Assembly: GCF_050896395.1 (NCBI RefSeq)
Contig: NZ_JBPBBA010000014.1
Location: 1-64,000 of the forward strand
Direction of reading: 5' to 3'
From: Nioella aestuarii
GTDB lineage: Bacteria; Pseudomonadota; Alphaproteobacteria; Rhodobacterales; Rhodobacteraceae
Length of the DNA stretch: 64,000 bases
Both the position numbers and the translations under genes were made by a program. Within the stretch, counting starts at the first letter, position 1. Each line of letters opens with the position of its first letter. Shown here piece after piece: positions 10,477-19,761 of the stretch. The notes beneath the pieces were generated by a model. The model was given only the letters and a program-made list of their open reading frames with translations. It had not been told where the DNA came from and made no database searches.

Positions 10477-11132
10477 CCCAACCCTATGCTGATCGTGTCG
10501 AGACCCGGCAGGCCATCATCAACGCCTGCCTCAAACTGAATGCCGATGGCATCAATCAAGGCACCTCTGGCAATGTCTCGCTCCGGGCGGGCGACGCCAT
10601 GCTGATCACCCCCTCGGGTGTGCCGTATGAGGACATGACGCCCGACATGATCCAGAAGGTTCCGCTATCGGGTGACCCGCAGCGGCAGGGCCCGCTCAGA
10701 CCTTCCACCGAATGGCGCTTTCACCAGGCGCTCTACACCGCCAAACCCGAGATACACGCGGTCGTCCATGCCCACCCCGTGCATTGCACCGCTTTGGCGC
10801 AGAACCGCATGTCGATCCCGGCGGTCCACTACATGGTGGCAGCCTTTGGTGGTCACGATGTGCCGCTGGCTGGCTACGCTCTTTTCGGGGGAGAGGAACT
10901 GGCACAGGACGTCGTCCATGCCATGATGGACCGCCACGCCTGCCTGATGGCCAATCATGGGGCCACGGTTGTGGGCGAAACGCTCGAAAAAGCCCTTTGG
11001 CGCATGGGTGAGCTGGAGACGCTGGCGCGGGGTTATTGCCTGTCGCTCTCCATCGGCCAGCCCCACATTCTCGACCGGTTTCAGATAGAAGAAGCCCTGG
11101 CCGCCTTCACCGATTATGGCCGCCGCGACTGA
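10473..11132 (+). CDS. ald2: class II aldolase, probable 5-(methylthio)ribulose-1-phosphate / 5-deoxyribulose-1-phosphate aldolase
   Basis: This is a zinc-dependent class II (fuculose-phosphate-type) aldolase of 219 residues. It has the expected acid/base Glu80 (RPSTEWRFH) and metal ligands His99 and His101 in VVHAHPVH, plus His162 in LMANHGAT. INQGTSGNVSLR (27-38) binds phosphate in this family. Because the gene is fused by ATGA overlap to mtnA, the most economical role is cleavage of the MtnA product to dihydroxyacetone phosphate plus an aldehyde, as in the DHAP shunt. MtnB-type dehydratases share this fold, but the retained Glu and the absence of mtnC/mtnD argue for aldolase. Confidence 0.8.
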   Translation: MTQPYADRVETRQAIINACLKLNADGINQGTSGNVSLRAGDAMLITPSGVPYEDMTPDMIQKVPLSGDPQRQGPLRPSTEWRFHQALYTAKPEIHAVVHAHPVHCTALAQNRMSIPAVHYMVAAFGGHDVPLAGYALFGGEELAQDVVHAMMDRHACLMANHGATVVGETLEKALWRMGELETLARGYCLSLSIGQPHILDRFQIEEALAAFTDYGRRD

Positions 11133-11241
11133 CACAGCCCAGAGATTCAGGCTTTATTTCGGGCCCTTGTACGCTTAGGCTTTGCCAGGTTACTGCACTT
11201 CTGCCCCTTTGCGGGCCCATTGATCGACGCTTGATTAGCAT

Positions 11242-11856
11242 ATGAGCACATTCAGCTGCCCCAATTGTGGCGATGACGTCACCCCCACCATTGCGCGCGC
11301 GCGCATGGTCACCTGCGCCTCCTGCGGCTCCACGATCCTGATTGAATCTGAAGCAGTCCGACTGGCTGGCGAACAGGGCGTCATGCACGAGGTGCCAATG
11401 CTGTTCGACATCGGCGACATGGTGATCTGCGGGGAAACCACGGTCACGCTGCATGGCCATGCGCGGTTTTCCTACGGGCGCGGCTTTTGGGAGGAATTCT
11501 GGGGCGAAACCCCGTCGGGCGATCCCATGTGGGTATCCGTCGACGAGGGCGATATCGTGGTCCAGAAACCGGTGCCCGCCCGCAACTACCCCCGCGCACA
11601 AGGCGAATTCCGCCCGGGCCGGGAACTGACCTGCCAGGACCAGCAGTTCAAGGTGGTCGAGGTTGATAGCGCAGAATGCGTGGCGGTGCGGGGCAGTTTC
11701 GACGAGGAACTGAAGGTGGGCGAGACCTACAGCTTCGTCAACGCTCAGGCTGCAAGCGGCCTGTTGCTGTCTGGCGAAATCTGGGAGGGCGGGCAATCCT
11801 GGTTCCTCGGCTACTGGTTTGATCCCTTCGAGATCAAGGTCAGGAGGCAGTCATGA
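11242..11856 (+). CDS. zinc-ribbon DUF4178 protein 1
   Basis: This is a 204-residue protein of unknown function. An N-terminal treble-clef/zinc-ribbon (SCPNC near 5-9 and TCASCGS near 27-33) is followed by a beta-rich DUF4178-like domain. That domain has two similar halves (ETTVTLHGHARFSY and QFKVVEVDSAECV). No signal peptide or membrane segment is visible, so it is probably cytoplasmic. It is the first gene of a plus-strand operon with a second DUF4178 protein (4-bp overlap), a small membrane protein, DUF350 and a spermidine-synthase-like enzyme. DUF4178 proteins are known mainly from such neighbourhoods and have no established biochemical role. Confidence 0.8.
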   Translation: MSTFSCPNCGDDVTPTIARARMVTCASCGSTILIESEAVRLAGEQGVMHEVPMLFDIGDMVICGETTVTLHGHARFSYGRGFWEEFWGETPSGDPMWVSVDEGDIVVQKPVPARNYPRAQGEFRPGRELTCQDQQFKVVEVDSAECVAVRGSFDEELKVGETYSFVNAQAASGLLLSGEIWEGGQSWFLGYWFDPFEIKVRRQS

Positions 11857-13211
11857 GCCTTGCTGCAACCACCAGCGTCAATTGCACCTCTTGCGGGGCC
11901 GGGCTCGACGTTCTTGGCGGCGGGCGGGTCATGGTCCATGTCTGCCCCTATTGCGGGGCCGAACTGGATGCGCAGGACGATTACAAGGTCATTGCCAAGT
12001 TCGACGGGCTAATGCGCCCCGACAGCCCTTTCCGCATCGGCATGTCGGGCAAGATCAAGGGCGTAGATTACACCGTCATCGGAATGCTGGAATTTCGCGA
12101 GCAATACCGCGGCCAGACCTGGACCTGGATCGACCACCAGCTCTATTCGCCCACCCATGGCTATGCCTGGCTGACCATAGAGGACGGGCATCTGGTCTTC
12201 ACCCGCCGCTTCCGGCGGCCGGTCTGGGTGTCATCCGCACAAGTGGAGCGGGCCAATCACCCGCCAACCGTGAAGGTCGATGGCGACCGCTATCGCTATT
12301 ACGAGACCTCAACCGCCGACATCATCTTTGCCGAGGGCGAATTCACCTGGGCGCCCAAGATCGGTGAGAAGACCACCACCGTGACCGTTCTGGCCGACAG
12401 CGCCATGCTCGGCTTTTCGGAAACCGGAGGAGAGCGCGAAGTTTATCGGTCCGAACTGGTGGACAGCGCCGCGGTTGCCGCCTCGTTCGGCGTGACCAAC
12501 CCGCCCGTCCCTTACGGCACCCATCCGATGCAGCCCTATATGGGCGGCGACAATGACCGCTTCATGCGGATCGTAGCACTGGTTGCCATGGTGGTCTGTT
12601 TCGCGCTGGCGATGATCTTTGACACCCGCACCGGTACCCTCGTCGGTGAACCACTTGTCGTGCAGGCGCGTCAAATCCCCTCGGCAGTGCCGATCACCAT
12701 CCCAGATGTAGGCGGGCCTGTACGACTTAGATTCGAGGGAACACCCTACGTTGTGTCGACACTGGCAAACTCGCCGAATTCCCTTGTCTATGCCTATGCG
12801 TCCCTCAGTCTGTCCTATCCAGACGGCAGATCTTTGGCCGGGGGGCCAAGTCGGGCAAGGGTCAGGGTTGGCGGTCAGCCGCAGGGCAGTTTGCCGGGCG
12901 GATTCAATACCACAGAACTGGTCTTCCCTTCGTCCCTATCGGGGAGCTACTTTTTGAACCTCAGCTGGTCCAGCCAGGGCCCAAGCTCGGCGAACAACGC
13001 TGCGGGCTTCACAGGAGACATCACCAGCCCGCGCCAGCTGCATTTCTCGGAAGGCGATATCACCATCCGCACCTACGCGGGGATTTCGAAAGGCTACTGG
13101 CTCTATCGGCTGGCCATCGTTTTCCTGATCGTTGTGGGGATCAGCTTCGCCCGCAGATGGAACTTCAACCGCAAGCGCTGGAGCGGATCCGACTGGACGA
13201 GCGAGGACTGA
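11853..13211 (+). CDS. zinc-ribbon DUF4178 protein 2, membrane-anchored
   Basis: This is a 452-residue paralogue of the preceding protein. It has a zinc ribbon (NCTSCGA near 10-16, HVCPYCGAEL near 29-38) and a DUF4178 domain (about 50-230, GKIKGVDYTVIGMLEFREQY then WTWIDHQLYS). A transmembrane helix lies near 237-257 (IVALVAMVVCFALAMIF). A roughly 150-residue beta-rich domain follows that should face the opposite side of the membrane, and a second helix lies near 420-437 before a basic C-terminus. The topology suggests a cytoplasmic zinc/DUF4178 module coupled to a periplasmic sensor or binding domain. The C-terminal stop is one base from the ATG of the 55-aa small protein. Confidence 0.8.
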   Translation: MSLAATTSVNCTSCGAGLDVLGGGRVMVHVCPYCGAELDAQDDYKVIAKFDGLMRPDSPFRIGMSGKIKGVDYTVIGMLEFREQYRGQTWTWIDHQLYSPTHGYAWLTIEDGHLVFTRRFRRPVWVSSAQVERANHPPTVKVDGDRYRYYETSTADIIFAEGEFTWAPKIGEKTTTVTVLADSAMLGFSETGGEREVYRSELVDSAAVAASFGVTNPPVPYGTHPMQPYMGGDNDRFMRIVALVAMVVCFALAMIFDTRTGTLVGEPLVVQARQIPSAVPITIPDVGGPVRLRFEGTPYVVSTLANSPNSLVYAYASLSLSYPDGRSLAGGPSRARVRVGGQPQGSLPGGFNTTELVFPSSLSGSYFLNLSWSSQGPSSANNAAGFTGDITSPRQLHFSEGDITIRTYAGISKGYWLYRLAIVFLIVVGISFARRWNFNRKRWSGSDWTSED

Positions 13212-13212
13212 C

Positions 13213-13380
13213 ATGAACCTGTTTCGCACCATATTCCTGGCCGTCACCATCGCCGCTGTTCTTGGCGTCTCGTACATCGCCTATCGGGGTGCGGCCCCGG
13301 AAACCACCGGGCAGCATGTCTCGCTGAGAACCGGCAGCGGCGGCAATACCGGCTTCTTCGGCTTCGGTCGCGTCAAATAA
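13213..13380 (+). CDS. small single-helix membrane protein
   Basis: This is a 55-residue ORF with one hydrophobic helix (about 5-27, IFLAVTIAAVLGVSYIAYRG) and a polar Gly-rich tail containing TGSGGNTGFFGFGRVK. It starts one base after the previous stop and is followed 13 bp later by the DUF350 gene, with a good ribosome site (AGAAAGAGG) for that gene. Conserved spacing in the operon supports it being real. No family was recognised. Confidence 0.65.
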   Translation: MNLFRTIFLAVTIAAVLGVSYIAYRGAAPETTGQHVSLRTGSGGNTGFFGFGRVK

Positions 13381-13393
13381 GAAAGAGGACCCA

Positions 13394-13618
13394 ATGGAAC
13401 TGTTTGCAGAGCTTCAACTGGCCGAGGTTGTCGGCACCATCGTCTACACCGCCATCGGCATGGGCCTGATGTGGGTCGTCTGGAAGGTGATCGTGGCGGC
13501 CTCGCCCTTCCCGATCATCAAGGAGATCGAGGAAGACCAAAACATCGCACTGGCCGTCATGATCGGGATGCTGTTCCTGTCCATCGCCATTATTATAGCG
13601 GCCGTCATCGTTTCATGA
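13394..13618 (+). CDS. DUF350 (UPF0719) two-helix membrane protein
   Basis: This is a 74-residue integral membrane protein with helices near 8-33 and 48-73, separated by a short acidic loop (KEIEEDQNIALAVMIG). That layout matches DUF350/UPF0719, the family of E. coli YjfL. Its stop overlaps the ATG of the spermidine-synthase-like gene (ATGA). DUF350 genes recur next to DUF4178-type, ATP-grasp and polyamine-modifying genes, but the function is unknown. Confidence 0.85.
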   Translation: MELFAELQLAEVVGTIVYTAIGMGLMWVVWKVIVAASPFPIIKEIEEDQNIALAVMIGMLFLSIAIIIAAVIVS

Positions 13619-15159
13619 CGCCAGCTCACGCCCCGCGCCTGCGCGAGGTCTGGCTTCTGGCGGCGACCTTTCTGGTCGCCATCGCGGGGCTGATCTACGA
13701 ACTGGTCGCGGCCACCGTCTCCAGCTACCTGCTTGGGGATTCCGTGCGCCAGTTTTCGCTGGTGATCGGGATCTTCCTGTCCTCCATGGGGCTTGGATCG
13801 TGGCTGTCGCGCTATGTGGGGCAGGCGTTTTTCGGCTTTGTCTGGGCGCAGATTCTTCTGGGGCTTGTCGGCGGCTTCATGGCCCCGGTTCTCTTCATCA
13901 TCTACGGCTGGTTGGGCGAGGTCGGCCTGCCGCTATACAGTATGCTCATTGCCGTGGGCGTTCTGTCGGGCATGGAAATTCCCCTGATCGTGCGCATCCT
14001 GAAAGCCGAAGGCGCCAGCGAATTCCGGTTCGAGAACGTTCTGACCGTGGACTATGTGGGCGCGCTGGCCGCGTCGCTGGCTTTTCCGCTGCTCATCATC
14101 CCGCATCTGGGCTTGATGTCGGCAAGCCTGGCCTTCGGGGCACTGAACCTTGCCGTTGCGGGTCTGTCATTGTGGATCTTCCGCGATCTCGTGACCCGCA
14201 CACAAGTAACCTTCTGGGCGCTCGCCTTCGCTGCGACCCTGGGCGGGCTGGTGCAATCCGAACGGCTTGTGTCCGTGGCCGATGCCGGGCTTTACGAGGA
14301 CAGCATCATCTTCGACCAGGCCACGCCCTACCAACAGATCACCGTGACCCGTTTTCAGGACAGGGTGCGGCTCTTCCTCGACCACTCCATCCAGTTCGAC
14401 AGCATCGACGAGTACCGCTATCACGAGCTGTTGGTGCATCCTGCAATGGGCATCGCCCCCCGCGCGCGCAACATCCTGATCCTGGGTGGCGGCGACGGCA
14501 TGGCGACTCGAGAGGTCCTGCGCCACGAAGATGTTGAAACCGTCACGCTGGTCGATCTGGACCCTGCCGTGACGACGCTTTTCCGCGACCACCCAGACCT
14601 TGCGCCCCTGAACGATCACGCTTTCAGCGACCCGCGTGTGACCATCATCAATTCCGATGCGTGGGAGTTTATCGAACATGCCGATACGCTCTTTGACGTC
14701 ATCATCCTCGACCTTCCCGACCCCAAGAACCTCGCCCTGTCGCGGCTTTATTCCCGCAGCTTCTACGGGCTGCTGGCTGAACGCCTGTCCACCCATGGGT
14801 TGATCGTCACGCAGGCCGGATCGCCACTTTTCGCGCGACAGGCCTTCTGGTCGATCGCTGAAACCTTCGAAAGCGCCACCAACCCGCTGACACCGGGAAC
14901 GGCGGGGCTCTGGACGCTGCCCTATCACACCTATGTGCCCAGTTTCGGGGAATGGGGGTTCATGATCGCCGCCCCGCTGGAACATGGATCGGACAACCTG
15001 CCGCTGCCAGACGGTCTGCGCTATCTCAATGATGAAGAATGGCAGGCGGCACGGCTGTTCGGCGGTGATATCTCGCGGGTAGAAGCGGAACCTAACACCC
15101 TGCAATCCCACGCGCTTGTCGGCTATTACCTCGATGGCTGGGACCGCTGGTTCCCCTGA
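13615..15159 (+). CDS. membrane-anchored polyamine aminopropyltransferase-like (spermidine synthase fold) enzyme
   Basis: This 514-residue protein has an N-terminal block of about seven transmembrane helices (roughly 11-31, 42-62, 75-98, 105-127, 143-163, 166-188, 198-212). A C-terminal SpeE-like Rossmann methyltransferase-fold domain follows. Motifs are LGGGDGMATREVLRH (290-304, decarboxylated-AdoMet site), TLVDLDPAV (311-319) and the DLPDP loop (366-370), equivalent to the DxTDP catalytic loop of SpeE. It is expected to transfer aminopropyl groups from decarboxylated AdoMet at the membrane. The acceptor is unknown. It is the last gene of the DUF4178 operon and abuts a convergent AdoMet-decarboxylase-like gene with no spacer, which supports the co-substrate assignment. 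Confidence 0.85.
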   Translation: MTPAHAPRLREVWLLAATFLVAIAGLIYELVAATVSSYLLGDSVRQFSLVIGIFLSSMGLGSWLSRYVGQAFFGFVWAQILLGLVGGFMAPVLFIIYGWLGEVGLPLYSMLIAVGVLSGMEIPLIVRILKAEGASEFRFENVLTVDYVGALAASLAFPLLIIPHLGLMSASLAFGALNLAVAGLSLWIFRDLVTRTQVTFWALAFAATLGGLVQSERLVSVADAGLYEDSIIFDQATPYQQITVTRFQDRVRLFLDHSIQFDSIDEYRYHELLVHPAMGIAPRARNILILGGGDGMATREVLRHEDVETVTLVDLDPAVTTLFRDHPDLAPLNDHAFSDPRVTIINSDAWEFIEHADTLFDVIILDLPDPKNLALSRLYSRSFYGLLAERLSTHGLIVTQAGSPLFARQAFWSIAETFESATNPLTPGTAGLWTLPYHTYVPSFGEWGFMIAAPLEHGSDNLPLPDGLRYLNDEEWQAARLFGGDISRVEAEPNTLQSHALVGYYLDGWDRWFP

Positions 15160-15516
15160 TCATCCTTGTCCGCGCGCGATCTCGGTGATCTGTACGCGCT
15201 CGGGCCGCAGAATTTCGTGCAAATGGCTGGCAGCTTTATGGGCGTCGGACCGGCCACACAAGAAGATATCGACAGCGGCATAGCCGGTTTCCGGCCAAGT
15301 GTGGATTGAGATATGAGATTCAGCCAGCAGCAGAATGCCTGTCACCCCGTGCCCCTCACCGAAATGGTGAAGATGTCCTGCCAGAACGGTGGCACCCGCA
15401 GCCCCCGCCGCCGCGCGCAGGGCGCTGTCCAGAAACTCTGTATCATCCAACCCGATGGCTCCGTAAAGGTCCACGATCAGATGCATTCCGGGGATATGGT
15501 CGGGGTTCGCGCTCAT
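15160..15516 (-). CDS. speD: S-adenosylmethionine decarboxylase-like protein
   Basis: This is a 118-residue class-1 prokaryotic AdoMet decarboxylase homologue. It is a pyruvoyl enzyme, matured by self-cleavage between Glu66 and Ser67 in LLAESHISIHTWPE. His68 and Cys87 (DIFLCGRS) occupy the usual catalytic positions. The start at 15516 gives a family-typical N-terminus (IPGMHLIVDLYG). An in-frame ATG at 15597 would add 27 unconserved residues. Its stop touches the stop of the convergent aminopropyltransferase-like gene. It probably supplies decarboxylated AdoMet to that enzyme, although a housekeeping polyamine role is possible. Confidence 0.85.
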   Translation of the reverse strand: MSANPDHIPGMHLIVDLYGAIGLDDTEFLDSALRAAAGAAGATVLAGHLHHFGEGHGVTGILLLAESHISIHTWPETGYAAVDIFLCGRSDAHKAASHLHEILRPERVQITEIARGQG

Positions 15517-15646
15517 CCCTAGGGCATAGCCCGCGGCCGCTGGCTTGAGAAGCCCGGACAAGGCGCGCAAGCCATCTTTCCTTCCGAGCGCCCACATGCG
15601 ATGCTGAACATGTCAAGTAACACAAACCCGCAGAGGACACCCCGCC

Positions 15647-16420
15647 ATGGATCTGCCCAAGAACGCCTTCAAAGCCGCCCTCAAGGCGGGCAAGAAACAG
15701 ATTGGAATGTGGGTCTCGATCCCCGATAGCGGGGTGGTCGAGTTGCTCGCCGGGTGCGGCTATGACTGGCTGCTGATCGACACCGAACATTCCCCCATGG
15801 GCGCCGTCGAAACGATGCCGCTGATGCAGGCCGCTGAGCCTTATCCTGTCAGTGCCGTGGTGCGGCCCGGCTGGAACGATGCGGTCGAAATCAAGAAACT
15901 GCTGGATTGCGGGGCGCAGTCGCTGCTCATTCCTTACGTCCAGAACGCCGAAGAAGCAGCCGCCGCCGTTGCCGCAACCCGCTATCCGCCGCATGGCATT
16001 CGGGGCATGGCCGGCACCACGCGCGCCACGCGCTATGGCGCGGTCAAAGACTACGCGACGCGGGCTTCCGAAGAGATCTGCCTGCTGGTGCAGGTCGAAA
16101 CCGCCGAGGCGCTAGCAAATATCGAGGCCATCGCGGCGGTTGACGGCGTCGACGGTATCTTCATCGGCCCCGCCGATCTGGCGGCCTCCATGGGTTATCC
16201 CGGCCAGGGCTCACATCCAGAGGTCAAGGCCGCCGTGGTCGATGCTGTTCAGCGCATCACCGCCGCCGGGCTGCCCGCCGGGTTCCTGTCGCTCGACCCG
16301 GTGATGCTGGATGCGGTGAACGAGGCGGGCGGCAAGTTCATCGCTGTGGACGTGGATATGGTGCTGATGAGACGAGAGGCGGCCGCCAAAGCCGCCCAGT
16401 GGCGCGACAAGATCGGCTGA
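15647..16420 (+). CDS. HpcH/HpaI-family class II aldolase
   Basis: This metal-dependent pyruvate aldolase of 257 residues is similar to 4-hydroxy-2-oxoheptanedioate and 2-keto-3-deoxy-rhamnonate aldolases. It has IDTEHSPMGAVE (about 45-56), the metal-ligand Glu in LVQVETAEAL (about 147-156) and the Asp in FIGPADLAASMGYPG (about 172-186). A clear AGAGGA lies upstream of the ATG and a terminator follows directly. It stands alone between the polyamine-like cluster and the iron-related pair, so the physiological aldol substrate is not indicated by neighbours. Confidence 0.88.
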   Translation: MDLPKNAFKAALKAGKKQIGMWVSIPDSGVVELLAGCGYDWLLIDTEHSPMGAVETMPLMQAAEPYPVSAVVRPGWNDAVEIKKLLDCGAQSLLIPYVQNAEEAAAAVAATRYPPHGIRGMAGTTRATRYGAVKDYATRASEEICLLVQVETAEALANIEAIAAVDGVDGIFIGPADLAASMGYPGQGSHPEVKAAVVDAVQRITAAGLPAGFLSLDPVMLDAVNEAGGKFIAVDVDMVLMRREAAAKAAQWRDKIG

Positions 16421-16442
16421 TCCACCTGCCCTGACCCAATCT

Positions 16443-16471
16443 AAAGCCGCCCGCCCAGGGGCGGCTTTTTT
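16443..16471 (+). terminator. rho-independent terminator of the HpaI-type aldolase
   Basis: Stem GCCGCCC / GGGCGGC (46-52 with 59-65 in this hundred), extended by AAA/TTT pairs, is followed by a run of seven T. It begins about 20 nt after the stop codon. Confidence 0.9.
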
Positions 16472-16590
16472 TGTTGTCTCCAATTAATATCCGACTTTTT
16501 TAATCATCTATTGCATTAGTTGAGTATTATTGTCAGTTATTATTCGGCCCGAGTCGCCAGCACCCTAATTTCGGACCCAAGGACAGACCG

Positions 16591-17850
<1,260 letters not shown>

Positions 17851-17923
17851 CCCCGCCCCGCGCGCGGGCATGTCCCCCCCGGCCCGCGCGCATCCCCTTT
17901 TTCCCGGCTCGACAGGCAGCCCC

Positions 17924-19441
17924 ATGTTTCCATTCCGCCCCCTCGCCCTTGCCCTGCTGATCGCCGGTCCCGCCACGGCACAAGACCTGACCGACCCGCA
18001 CCTGTCCGTGATCCCCAGAACCGAAGCCGAGGCTGCCCGAGTGGCGGAAATCACGGCCCCGCCGGCCGATTTCACCGCCGCCTGGCCGTTCGAGGTCAAT
18101 TCCGGCGGTGCAGCCACGGTGCGTGCGCGGCTGACACCCGATGCCTTCTCTCAGCCCTCAGGCAACATGTCCTTCGACCGCCAACTTCAGTTCCACATCG
18201 GCAACGGGCTGTTCCGCAGGCTCTGGGTGTCTGCCCCATCGTCCACGATTGCCAGTGACGGGCTGGGGCCACTTTACAACGCCCGCTCTTGTCAGCGCTG
18301 CCACCTGAAGGACGGGCGTGGCCACCCGCCCGAGGGGCCAGAGGATCTGGCGATCTCGATGTTTCTGCGCTTCTCGATCCCGGGTTCTGATACCGACCTG
18401 ACAGATGAGATCGAAGGCTTCCTGGCCACCTTGCCCGACCCCAACTATGGCACCCAGATCCAGGATTTCGCCTTGCCCGGCCACGCGCCAGAGGCACAGA
18501 TGCTGATCACCTATGAAGAGGTTGAGCTGTCACTATCGGACGGCGAAATCGTCTCGCTGCGGCGCCCCACCTATACATTGGAAACCCTTGGCTATGGGCC
18601 GCTTCACCCCGATGCCATGCTATCCCCGCGCATCGCCCCCCAGATGATCGGACTGGGATTGCTAGAGGCCATTCCCGCCGCCGATATCATGGCCCATGCC
18701 GATCCCGACGACGCGAATGGCGATGGTATTTCGGGCCGCCCGAATATCGTCTGGTCCGTCGAATACGGTCTGCCGATGCTGGGGCGCTTCGGGCTGAAGG
18801 CGGGCGCGCCCACGGTTCGACAACAATCCGCCGCCGCCTTCGCCGGTGATATCGGCATCTCGAACCCTCTGTTCCCCGGCCCTTGGGGAGACTGCACCGC
18901 AGCACAAACCAATTGTCGCGCCGCGCCGCATGGGGCCGATCCTGAACAGGGCGGGTTTGAGATTGACGCCGAGGCGCTTGAGTTTGTGACCTTCTATTCC
19001 CAGAACCTCGCCGTGCCCGCCCGCCGCGACATCGATGATCCGCAGGTGCTGCGCGGGCGAGAGATCTTTTTCGCCACCGGCTGCACCGGCTGCCATGTGC
19101 CCAGTTTCGTCACCCACAGGCTGCAAGACCGGCCCGAACACAGCTTTCAGCTGATCTGGCCCTACACGGATCTTCTGCTGCATGACATGGGTGAGGGGCT
19201 GGCGGATCACCGGCCAGAGGCCCGCGCCACCGGCACTGAATGGCGCACCCCGCCGCTTTGGGGGATTGGCCTGACCCAGACGGTATCCGGCCACACCCAG
19301 TTCCTGCATGATGGCCGCGCCCGGTCCCTGCTTGAGGCCATCCTTTGGCATGGCGGCGAGGCCGAGGCGCAGAGGGATGCCGTCATCGCCATGCCCTCGC
19401 ATGACCGCGCCGCCCTGATCCGTTTCCTCGAAAGCCTCTGA
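17924..19441 (+). CDS. di-heme oxidoreductase family protein (DUF1111), c-type cytochrome
   Basis: This 505-residue exported protein has a signal peptide (LALALLIAGPATAQ) and two CxxCH heme-c sites: CQRCH near residue 123 and CTGCH near 387. Both fit the di-heme thiol-oxidoreductase/DUF1111 family. The ATG at 17924 places the signal peptide at the N-terminus. An upstream in-frame ATG at 17789 lies inside the imelysin gene and was rejected. Being periplasmic and next to imelysin, it probably acts in redox handling of iron or another metal. The partner substrate is unknown. Confidence 0.9.
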   Translation: MFPFRPLALALLIAGPATAQDLTDPHLSVIPRTEAEAARVAEITAPPADFTAAWPFEVNSGGAATVRARLTPDAFSQPSGNMSFDRQLQFHIGNGLFRRLWVSAPSSTIASDGLGPLYNARSCQRCHLKDGRGHPPEGPEDLAISMFLRFSIPGSDTDLTDEIEGFLATLPDPNYGTQIQDFALPGHAPEAQMLITYEEVELSLSDGEIVSLRRPTYTLETLGYGPLHPDAMLSPRIAPQMIGLGLLEAIPAADIMAHADPDDANGDGISGRPNIVWSVEYGLPMLGRFGLKAGAPTVRQQSAAAFAGDIGISNPLFPGPWGDCTAAQTNCRAAPHGADPEQGGFEIDAEALEFVTFYSQNLAVPARRDIDDPQVLRGREIFFATGCTGCHVPSFVTHRLQDRPEHSFQLIWPYTDLLLHDMGEGLADHRPEARATGTEWRTPPLWGIGLTQTVSGHTQFLHDGRARSLLEAILWHGGEAEAQRDAVIAMPSHDRAALIRFLESL

Positions 19442-19442
19442 C

Positions 19443-19600
19443 CTGCGGGCCCTTGGTTTTGCCCTCGCCCTGCTCCCCCGTGCCCGGGCGGGTCCAATCC
19501 CTCGTGAAGGCAGAAGCGGTGGAGGCCACTATCCCGCCGCAGATGGACACGCTGGCTGCAACCGGGGCCGACCGGTGCCTTGGCGTGACTGGAATGCGCG
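19443..19600 (+). pseudogene. decayed N-terminal remnant of a second imelysin gene
   Basis: Immediately after the di-heme oxidoreductase stop, one frame reads a signal-peptide-like LRALGFALALLPRARAG. After a frame change near 19490, another reads SLVKAEAVEATIPPQ and MDTLAATGADRC. This resembles the mature start of imelysin proteins that usually occupy this position in the operon. No continuous ORF or intact start is present, and the similarity stops after about 35 residues. The call rests on gene order plus short similarity and is tentative. Confidence 0.4.
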
Positions 19601-19683
19601 CACCCCCGGCCCCGCCTCGCTACACTCTGCACCGTCGGTCAGTCGGCGTGGCCTCTTGTCCCCAATCTATGGGCTTCCCATAA

Positions 19684-19695
19684 TTATCATGATAA
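19684..19695. promoter_or_regulatory. probable operator of the FadR-type regulator (TTATCATGATAA)
   Basis: A perfect 12-bp palindrome TTATCATGATAA lies in an AT-rich promoter-like stretch 67 bp upstream of the FadR-family gene. The same ATCATGAT core occurs twice, in inverted arrangement, between the DUF1028 and transporter genes near 21.4 kb. This is typical of an autoregulating FadR/GntR factor. Confidence 0.65.
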
Positions 19696-19761
19696 ATTAT
19701 TTTCTACACAAGCCGTCCGCATACGTCTAGGTTCCTAATAATTATTCAGCGCCCGAGCCCG

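Noticed and set aside
16470..16590. Possible Irr/RirA/Fur iron box in the AT-rich region before imelysin
   Set aside because: The region is clearly AT-rich and promoter-like, but I could not match a convincing consensus dyad by eye.
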